7,393 nucleotides of DNA from an uncultured Prevotella sp. (GTDB lineage: Bacteria > Bacteroidota > Bacteroidia > Bacteroidales > Bacteroidaceae), in the NCBI GenBank assembly GCA_937916075.1, contig CALGHW010000084.1:1-7393 (forward strand), written 5' to 3'. The translations under genes and the position numbers were made by a program. This document shows positions 1-4,321 of the stretch, piece after piece. Every line of letters starts with the position of its first letter. The first letter of the stretch is position 1. Under the pieces are notes generated by a model. That model searched no databases. It had not been told where the DNA came from and was given only the letters and a program-made list of their open reading frames with translations.

Positions 1-1
1 C

Positions 2-136
2 GATACGTTCTGGCTGAAAGCCACGGATATGTTTATCAATACGGCGATCGTTCTTGTCCTGGTGGCCCTGGCCGCTGTGGGCTATGGCATGTCGGGCTAC
101 AACCGTCGCCTGCATCACACGAAAGGAGGACGTTAG
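2..136 (+). CDS. C-terminal fragment of a small or multi-pass inner-membrane protein of the Ton motor operon (5' end outside window)
   Basis: An open frame enters from the left edge and ends with TAG at 134-136, giving 44 residues. It begins DTFWLKATDMF, continues as a hydrophobic stretch (INTAIVLVLVALAAVGYGM, about residues 12-30) that reads as one transmembrane helix, and ends in a short basic tail (NRRLHHTKGGR). The stop lies 2 bp before the ATG of the first exbD, so the genes are co-transcribed and probably translationally coupled. In Bacteroidetes the gene before an exbD pair is usually either an ExbB/TolQ/MotA-family proton-channel subunit or a small single-helix protein placed between exbB and exbD. 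The short tail after the helix fits the small protein better than an ExbB C-terminus, but the missing 5' part prevents a firm choice. The reading frame is well supported; the identity is inference. Confidence 0.6.
   Translation, partial: DTFWLKATDMFINTAIVLVLVALAAVGYGMSGYNRRLHHTKGGR
123..129 (+). promoter_or_regulatory. Perfect Shine-Dalgarno sequence for the first exbD
   Basis: AAGGAGG at 123-129 lies 9 nt before the ATG at 139 and sits inside the last codons of the preceding gene. It matches the anti-Shine-Dalgarno core of 16S rRNA. Most Bacteroidetes genes, including the four minus-strand genes here, lack such a clear match. It supports the 139 start. Confidence 0.6.
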
Positions 137-138
137 CC

Positions 139-741
139 ATGTTTGCCAACCGAAAGCGTCACCGCATCCCCCCGTTGAACACTACCTCGACGGCCGACAT
201 CTCGTTTATGTTGCTCACGTTTTTTCTGGTCACTACCTCGATGGACAGCGACAAGGGACTGCCGCGCCAGCTCCCGCCGCCACCGCAACCCAATGAGCTG
301 AGGGAGGTGAGCGTGGCGCAGCGTAATGTGCTGAACGTGAGCCTAGACGGCAACGACCGACTCACCTGTGACGGCAAGGAGGTGTCGCTGAGGCAGTTGC
401 AGGAGCGGGTGAGGGAGTTTGTGGACAATCGCCACGACCTGAACACCCTGCCCGAGCGTCATCCGGTGTTTATCTCCCTGTTGGGACAGTGCCGGATTAC
501 CGACAAGCATGTGGTGTCGGTGCAGGCTGATGCCAACACCAGCTATGACGCTTACTTCAATATGCAGAATGCCATTGTGGCGGCTTACAATCAACTGCGT
601 GACGAGTTGGCCCGGAAGCGTTTCGGCCATTCTCTGAAAGAATGTTCGGCTGCCGAGCGCGAGGCCGTCGCGAAATATTATCCCCAAAGGATATCCGAGG
701 CCGAACCGACCCATCAAAGTAAGGAAGGAGGTAATCCATGA
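139..741 (+). CDS. exbD: ExbD/TolR-family biopolymer transport protein (first paralogue, long form)
   Basis: A 200-residue ExbD-type stator subunit of the inner-membrane proton channel that energises TonB. A short basic cytoplasmic N-terminus (NRKRHR) leads into one transmembrane helix at about residues 18-35 (TADISFMLLTFFLVTT). Asp20 falls at the position of the essential membrane aspartate of ExbD (Asp25 in E. coli). After the helix come DKGLPRQLPP and a proline-rich linker, then a periplasmic domain. The C-terminal part (SYDAYFNMQNAIVAAYNQLR, later YPQRISEAEP) is typical of Bacteroidetes ExbD. At 200 residues it exceeds the E. coli protein (about 141), mainly from C-terminal extension. The ATG at 139 has an AAGGAGG 9 nt upstream. 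The stop overlaps the next start as ATGA at 738-741, implying coupled translation and a fixed ratio of the two paralogues. Confidence 0.93.
   Translation: MFANRKRHRIPPLNTTSTADISFMLLTFFLVTTSMDSDKGLPRQLPPPPQPNELREVSVAQRNVLNVSLDGNDRLTCDGKEVSLRQLQERVREFVDNRHDLNTLPERHPVFISLLGQCRITDKHVVSVQADANTSYDAYFNMQNAIVAAYNQLRDELARKRFGHSLKECSAAEREAVAKYYPQRISEAEPTHQSKEGGNP
725..732 (+). promoter_or_regulatory. Perfect Shine-Dalgarno sequence for the second exbD
   Basis: AAGGAGGT at 725-732 lies 5 nt before the ATG at 738, within the last codons of the first exbD. Together with the ATGA overlap at 738-741 it points to efficient reinitiation on the second exbD. Such a strong match is uncommon in Bacteroidetes. 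Confidence 0.6.
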
Positions 742-1202
742 GTATGTTTAAGCGTAAGGACCACGAGGTGCCGGGGCTCAATACGGCCTCGTTGCCCGAC
801 CTGATATTTGCCGTGCTCTTCTTTTTCATCATCGTCACCCACATGCGTCAGGTGCAGATGAAGGTGGAATACAAGGTGCCACAGGGTACCCAACTGGAGA
901 AACTCACCAAGAAGTCCACCGTATCCTATATCTATATAGGAAAGCCCATCCGGCAGTTGCAGCCGGTGGCAGGCGAGGCTACTCGCATCCAGCTCAATGA
1001 CAAGTATGCCGACGTGTCGGACATAGCCGATTATATCAGTGCGGAGCGTTCACACATGGCGCCCGAGGACCTCAAAAAGATGACGGTGAGCATCAAGGCC
1101 GACCGGCAGACCCGCATGGGCATTATCACAGACGTGAAACAAGCATTGCGCCAGAGCGGTGCGCTGAAGATAAATTATTCTGCTCAACAAAAGGAAAAAT
1201 AA
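738..1202 (+). CDS. exbD: ExbD/TolR-family biopolymer transport protein (second paralogue)
   Basis: A 154-residue protein with standard ExbD architecture: basic N-terminus (FKRKDH), one transmembrane helix at about residues 19-36 (LPDLIFAVLFFFIIVTHM), and a periplasmic domain. Asp21 occupies the conserved proton-path aspartate position. The sequence differs clearly from the first paralogue: both share an N-terminal PxLNTxS motif, but this copy lacks the DKGLPRQLPP segment and the long C-terminal tail, so the pair is an old divergence rather than a recent duplication. Two ExbDs per Ton motor operon is a common Bacteroidetes arrangement; whether they form a heterodimer is unknown. It starts inside the ATGA overlap and appears to be the last gene of the operon. 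The 3' side shows no classical U-tract terminator before the next promoter. Confidence 0.92.
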   Translation: MSMFKRKDHEVPGLNTASLPDLIFAVLFFFIIVTHMRQVQMKVEYKVPQGTQLEKLTKKSTVSYIYIGKPIRQLQPVAGEATRIQLNDKYADVSDIADYISAERSHMAPEDLKKMTVSIKADRQTRMGIITDVKQALRQSGALKINYSAQQKEK

Positions 1203-1208
1203 TATCAG

Positions 1209-1262
1209 TTTTCCACTAAATACTGTTATTTTAGTTATAATTTATTGTTTAAGTGGGGAAAA
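1209..1262. repeat. Imperfect inverted repeat in the exbD-lrp gap
   Basis: TTTTCCACTAAA at 1209-1220 pairs with TTTAAGTGGGGAAAA at 1248-1262, apart from small bulges (an extra A and an extra GG on the right arm). The spacer is 27 nt. The right arm overlaps the region between the -33 and -7 boxes of the lrp promoter. No T-run follows on the plus strand, so an operator-like dyad or weak mRNA hairpin fits better than an intrinsic terminator for exbD. Confidence 0.4.
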
Positions 1263-1304
1263 AATAGTATCTTTGCAAGCAAATAAAAGAATCGTAACTA
1301 AAAT
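1228..1304. repeat. Perfect 10-bp inverted repeat bracketing the lrp promoter
   Basis: ATTTTAGTTA at 1228-1237 is the exact reverse complement of TAACTAAAAT at 1295-1304. The centre of symmetry is at about 1266, just before the -7 box, and the arm centres are 67 bp apart. The right arm runs into the lrp start codon (ATG at 1303). This could be a pair of operator half-sites for autoregulation by the Lrp-type protein, or a chance match in AT-rich DNA. The repeat is seen directly; the function is inference. Confidence 0.45.
1245..1275 (+). promoter_or_regulatory. Bacteroidetes-type promoter of the Lrp/AsnC gene
   Basis: The -7 box TATCTTTG at 1268-1275 matches the phylum consensus TAnnTTTG exactly. 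A TTG at 1245-1247 lies 20 bp upstream, at the expected distance for the -33 element. Transcription would begin near 1281-1284, giving a leader of about 20 nt before the ATG at 1303. The surrounding DNA (1201-1302) is very AT-rich compared with the neighbouring genes. Confidence 0.65.
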
Positions 1305-1797
1305 GGCAAATCAAAGATTGGATAGATTGGACAAGCAGATTCTCCGTTTGATAGCGGAGGATGCGCGTATTCCTTTTCTTGAAGTGGCTCGCGCCTGCAA
1401 GGTGAGCGGTGCGGCAATACACCAGCGTATACAGAAGCTGACTAATTTGGGAATTCTGAAGGGTTCACAGTTTGTTATCGACCCCGAAAAGATTGGTTAT
1501 GAGACATGTGCCTACATCGGTTTGAACCTTCAGAACCCGGAGAGCTTTGATAAAGTGGTGGAAGAGCTGAAGCAGATACCCGAAGTGGTGGAGTGTCATT
1601 ACACGACAGGCGATTTTGATATGTTTATCAAGATTTACGCCATCAACAACCATCACTTGCTCAACATCATCCACGACAAGCTCCAGCCGTTGGGTTTGTC
1701 GCGCAGCGAGACCATCATATCCTTCAACTCGGCCATTGACCGCCAGCTGCCCATCATGGACATTCCCGTGAGTGACAGTGACGAGGTGGATGAGTAA
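1303..1797 (+). CDS. Lrp/AsnC-family transcriptional regulator
   Basis: A 164-residue feast/famine regulator. The N-terminal AsnC-type winged helix-turn-helix covers about residues 5-54 (starting LDRLDKQILRLI, ending LGILKG), with the recognition helix near 35-46 (SGAAIHQRIQKL). The C-terminal RAM/AsnC ligand-binding and oligomerisation domain covers about 67-140, including the diagnostic TGDFD at residues 102-106. Length is normal for the family (about 150-165). The tail is acidic (SDSDEVDE). I chose the ATG at 1303: a TTG ten codons upstream would be in frame but lies inside the -7 box, so it would not be transcribed. No Shine-Dalgarno is present, only an A-rich leader, as usual in Bacteroidetes. 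The gene has its own promoter and terminator, so it is monocistronic. Family members often sense amino acids and repress themselves; the effector here cannot be read from sequence. Confidence 0.93.
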   Translation: MANQRLDRLDKQILRLIAEDARIPFLEVARACKVSGAAIHQRIQKLTNLGILKGSQFVIDPEKIGYETCAYIGLNLQNPESFDKVVEELKQIPEVVECHYTTGDFDMFIKIYAINNHHLLNIIHDKLQPLGLSRSETIISFNSAIDRQLPIMDIPVSDSDEVDE

Positions 1798-1819
1798 GAA
1801 GGGTAATAACTTCAACAAG

Positions 1820-1870
1820 AAGCCCATCAGCAGCATGAATATTTCAGCTGCCGATGGGCTTCCTTGTTTT
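1820..1870 (+). terminator. Strong stem-loop terminator after lrp, possibly bidirectional
   Basis: AAGCCCATC at 1820-1828 pairs perfectly with GATGGGCTT at 1853-1861. After one A-C mismatch, GCAGC (1830-1834) pairs with GCTGC (1847-1851), and TGAA/TTCA can close the loop. The 3' flank CCTTGTTTT supplies a T-rich tract. It lies 22 nt after the lrp stop. On the minus strand the same stem is followed by a weaker T-rich stretch, so it may back up termination of the convergent sus operon. Confidence 0.8.
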
Positions 1871-1911
1871 ACAAGGTTGAAAAGGATGGTTGGCTTCCTT
1901 TTTTACAAAGG
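1857..1911. repeat. Duplicated 20-bp hairpin unit in the convergent gap
   Basis: GGCTTCCTTGTTTTACAAGG (1857-1876) recurs as GGCTTCCTTTTTTACAAAGG (1892-1911), offset by 35 bp. The two differ only by one lost G and one gained A. Each carries a short hairpin, CCTTG/CAAGG in the first and CCTTT/AAAGG in the second, and GATGG lies shortly before both. This looks like a local tandem duplication at a 3' end. Confidence 0.5.
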
Positions 1912-1913
1912 AG

Positions 1914-1942
1914 GAGGGGACAGATGCCGTACCATCCCCCTC
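1914..1942 (-). terminator. Possible weak terminator hairpin of the minus-strand sus operon
   Basis: GAGGGGA at 1914-1920 can pair with TCCCCCTC at 1935-1942, with one bulged base and a 14-nt loop. It lies 24 bp past the stop of the DUF4302 gene. On the minus strand the hairpin is followed by CTCCTTTGT, a poor U-tract, and then by the 1897-1911 hairpin. Termination here is plausible but not strong. Confidence 0.35.
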
Positions 1943-1966
1943 TTCCTGCATATTCCTCGTTTCAAG

Positions 1967-3313
1967 TCATTCCCAGATACTGTCATGATAGTATCTGAAG
2001 TTGGTCTCAAAGTAATAGCTGTTGTCGGGATTGCTCTCGTCGGTGAAGATGAGTCCCGATGGATTCATTGGGTTGCCGCTCTTGTAGCTCACGCGGTAGG
2101 TAGTCCAACGGTCTTGCTTGGCCACGGCATCCACCAGGTATTTCAGTCCTGCGTCGTAGAAGCTGAAGTCACGTCCGCTCATTTCCATGCCCGTGTATCG
2201 GAAGGCAATTTCGTCATCGCTCACCTTCTTCATTTCCATGTGAAAGTGAATCTCGTCGTTTCCGTACCATTCGTTGAGCAGTAGCACCACCTGTCCGTTG
2301 CCTTCGTTGGCAAGGGTGATATTGTGGAAATCGTCGGGATTGAACTTGCCGCTGGCACTCAGTGCCTGGCGCATTTTGTCCCATTGTGACTGGGTCCAGG
2401 AGCCCAGTCCGCTGTAGCCGAAGAACCAGTTGTCGTCGGAATCATCGTTGAGTAGATAGTCGGCCAGAGGCTTGGGGCCTATTTTGGCGCCAGACACAGG
2501 GTCAAAAAATTCGCCTGTAGTCTTGTTGAGGTGCATCTCCACCACGGTGTGTCCTTTGTACTTGAAGTTCTCCAGCAGGTAGATGCCATTGGTCAGGTTG
2601 CCATAGGAATACATGTGCTCCACATTGTCGCCACCGGCAGAGTCGGGATAGTATACCAGCAGGTTGTGGTAACCACTGAGGAAGCGTGCCGGCAGGGTGT
2701 CGCCGGCGCAGTGCATCACACAGTTGTAAGCCGCATAAGCGTTGATAGAGTCAGACTGCTTTTGGTATTCTTCCGGTGTTGTCTTCATTTTGACCATGAA
2801 GAAAGGTAGTTGCTTGGTCTTGCCCCGTCCGAAAATGGTGTCCTCATTGGCGGAGTAGCGGTCCAGACAAAACTCAAAGTCGCCCTGGAGATCTTGTGAG
2901 AAATATTGTGACTGGTCGGCATAGTAGTGGAAGAAGTCGTTGTATGTATCAAACGAGAGCACGATGCCATTGTCCATTTTGAAGGAGTACTGGCTCACCA
3001 CGCTGTCGAGTGTCGATACGTTCGGCAGATGGGCGGTGGACTCTGACTTGTAAAACGTGCAGTTTTGCTGGTCAAACTTCACGGCATAGGTGTATACGGC
3101 CGGGTGTCGGCCGTAGGTAGGGTTGTCTGTATACAAGGCCCAGCCGTATTCGTTGTTGTTGAACACCCTCCGGTATTCGGCCATCCAGTTGTCCTGGCGG
3201 GGGGCGGGGTCTACGCTGAATAAGTCATCTTCCTTCATTTGGCACGAGGTGGCGAAGGTCGCAGTCACCAAGGCTGCCAGTCCGAGTCTGATTATCTTGT
3301 GTTTCATAATCAT
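1967..3313 (-). CDS. DUF4302-family lipoprotein, probably surface-exposed, last gene of the sus-type operon
   Basis: A 448-residue lipoprotein. The signal peptide ends in a relaxed lipobox ATSC (Cys24). The following QMKEDD resembles the acidic export signal that sends Bacteroidetes lipoproteins to the cell surface. The body matches my recollection of DUF4302: an early conserved stretch (NEYGWALYTDNP), then LSFDTYNDFFHYYADQ at about residues 118-133 and GDFEFCLDRY at about 143-152. No enzyme motif is visible. DUF4302 proteins commonly follow a SusC/SusD pair and an HExxH lipoprotein, which is the context here; a role in substrate capture is inference. A second start two codons in (ATG at 3307, MKHK) is equally good, and an upstream AAGGA is better spaced for it (9 nt versus 3). 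The gene begins 38 bp after the metallohydrolase gene and shares its transcript. Confidence 0.85.
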   Translation of the reverse strand: MIMKHKIIRLGLAALVTATFATSCQMKEDDLFSVDPAPRQDNWMAEYRRVFNNNEYGWALYTDNPTYGRHPAVYTYAVKFDQQNCTFYKSESTAHLPNVSTLDSVVSQYSFKMDNGIVLSFDTYNDFFHYYADQSQYFSQDLQGDFEFCLDRYSANEDTIFGRGKTKQLPFFMVKMKTTPEEYQKQSDSINAYAAYNCVMHCAGDTLPARFLSGYHNLLVYYPDSAGGDNVEHMYSYGNLTNGIYLLENFKYKGHTVVEMHLNKTTGEFFDPVSGAKIGPKPLADYLLNDDSDDNWFFGYSGLGSWTQSQWDKMRQALSASGKFNPDDFHNITLANEGNGQVVLLLNEWYGNDEIHFHMEMKKVSDDEIAFRYTGMEMSGRDFSFYDAGLKYLVDAVAKQDRWTTYRVSYKSGNPMNPSGLIFTDESNPDNSYYFETNFRYYHDSIWE

Positions 3314-3351
3314 TTGTCCTTTCTTTTAAATGATGGGTTACAGTTTTTGTC

Positions 3352-4305
3352 TTACAGGCTGATGTCATCAAAGTTGATATTTTTCAGGTTGGCCTCGCGC
3401 TTTTGTACGGCCTTGTGTAGGGCCTCGATGTCGAGTTTCCAGTTTTCCTTGAAGTAAGCCTTCACAATGCGTAGCTTCTGGTTGATTTTTGCCCTGCCGC
3501 TGGTTCCGGCCTTGTCGAGCTTGGCCTGAAACTCTTCGTCGCTGTCACACACATAAGAAGAGAAAGTCTCTGCGAAATCCTCATTGGCGCTGTAGGAAGC
3601 ATAGGCGGTGACAAATCCGAGAGCGTAAATCTGCGGGTCGGTCTCGCTGGCAAACTCCGAGGTCCACATTCCGCCCAAATAGTTGGTGCCCGTTATCTGG
3701 TTGAACTCATTGGTGTAGGGCACTTTTTGGTGGAAGGTATGTCCGAACTCGTGGATGATGGTATGGAAATAGGTGGCGTTGAGCTCCTCGCGGTCATAGA
3801 TGACACTGTCCTTGGGCTGCCAGTTGTCATCGTAGAGGAAGTCGCCCAGATGGTTCACATACCACAGGTTGATTTTGTATCCACCCTCGGAGCTTCCCAG
3901 AGTGGTGCTGCCGTTGCTGTTCCATCCGGGGTTGCCTACGAGGTGTACCAACTTGGGGAAGTAAGCGTGGATAAACTGCGGACCGCCGGTCACCTCGTCA
4001 AACGAGTCGAAGCAGATATACTTCAGCAGGCGGGCCATGCGGATGGCGTTTTTCATCTTAGGCGGTACGAGGATATAGTCCATGCTGGTCTCGTTGTCTT
4101 CCCAGCGGTAGCGCAGTTCCACATTATAGGGTATGACATAATTCTTGTAGAGCCAACGGTCGAGGTTGTTCTGAGGTGTCTGCGAGTCCTTGATGACACT
4201 GATGTCTGTATTGGGAGCGTCATCGCTGCTGCAAGCGGAGAATCCGAGAGCGACGGTGGCCATGATTGTGAAAAGAAAATATCTTGTGTTCATCATTGCT
4301 TTCAT
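3352..4305 (-). CDS. Substrate import-associated zinc metallohydrolase lipoprotein (HExxH, putative zinc-binding metallopeptidase)
   Basis: A 317-residue lipoprotein. The signal peptide ends in a lipobox FSAC with Cys25, followed by SSDDA, an acidic stretch compatible with surface display. The zinc motif HEFGH is at residues 185-189 (3739-3753), with Glu186 as the predicted catalytic base and His185/His189 as zinc ligands. A further His192 follows. Downstream, NEDFAE at 241-246 offers Glu242 or Glu246 as third ligand. The layout matches the family of HExxH lipoproteins found beside SusC/SusD pairs (TIGR04549-type; PF15890-like). It probably trims a substrate at the cell surface before import; peptidase activity is the family guess and is unproven. 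Alternative starts at M4 or M5 (MMNTR) remain possible. It begins 16 bp after susD and precedes the DUF4302 gene by 38 bp. Confidence 0.9.
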   Translation of the reverse strand: MKAMMNTRYFLFTIMATVALGFSACSSDDAPNTDISVIKDSQTPQNNLDRWLYKNYVIPYNVELRYRWEDNETSMDYILVPPKMKNAIRMARLLKYICFDSFDEVTGGPQFIHAYFPKLVHLVGNPGWNSNGSTTLGSSEGGYKINLWYVNHLGDFLYDDNWQPKDSVIYDREELNATYFHTIIHEFGHTFHQKVPYTNEFNQITGTNYLGGMWTSEFASETDPQIYALGFVTAYASYSANEDFAETFSSYVCDSDEEFQAKLDKAGTSGRAKINQKLRIVKAYFKENWKLDIEALHKAVQKREANLKNINFDDISL

Positions 4306-4321
4306 TTTTTAGTTCTACTTT

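Noticed and set aside
343..844. Minus-strand open frames opposite the exbD genes
   Set aside because: They overlap two clear ExbD genes, contain no recognisable motif and have no promoter.
1209..1262. Intrinsic terminator of the exbD operon
   Set aside because: The dyad has a 27-nt loop and bulges, and is followed by an A-run rather than a T-run on the plus strand, so it does not fit the standard pattern.
1273..1302. In-frame TTG start that would add ten residues to the Lrp-type protein
   Set aside because: The TTG is part of the TATCTTTG -7 box, so it lies upstream of the predicted transcript. The ATG at 1303 starts right before the family-typical LDRLDKQIL.
1798..1966. Small RNA gene or mobile-element remnant in the convergent gap
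   Set aside because: No promoter faces into it and no transposase fragment or terminal inverted repeats with target duplication are visible. Hairpins at 3' ends explain it better.
1772..2284. 170-codon plus-strand frame starting inside lrp and crossing the convergent gap
   Set aside because: It runs through the terminator hairpins and antisense to the DUF4302 gene, with no promoter and no recognisable family.
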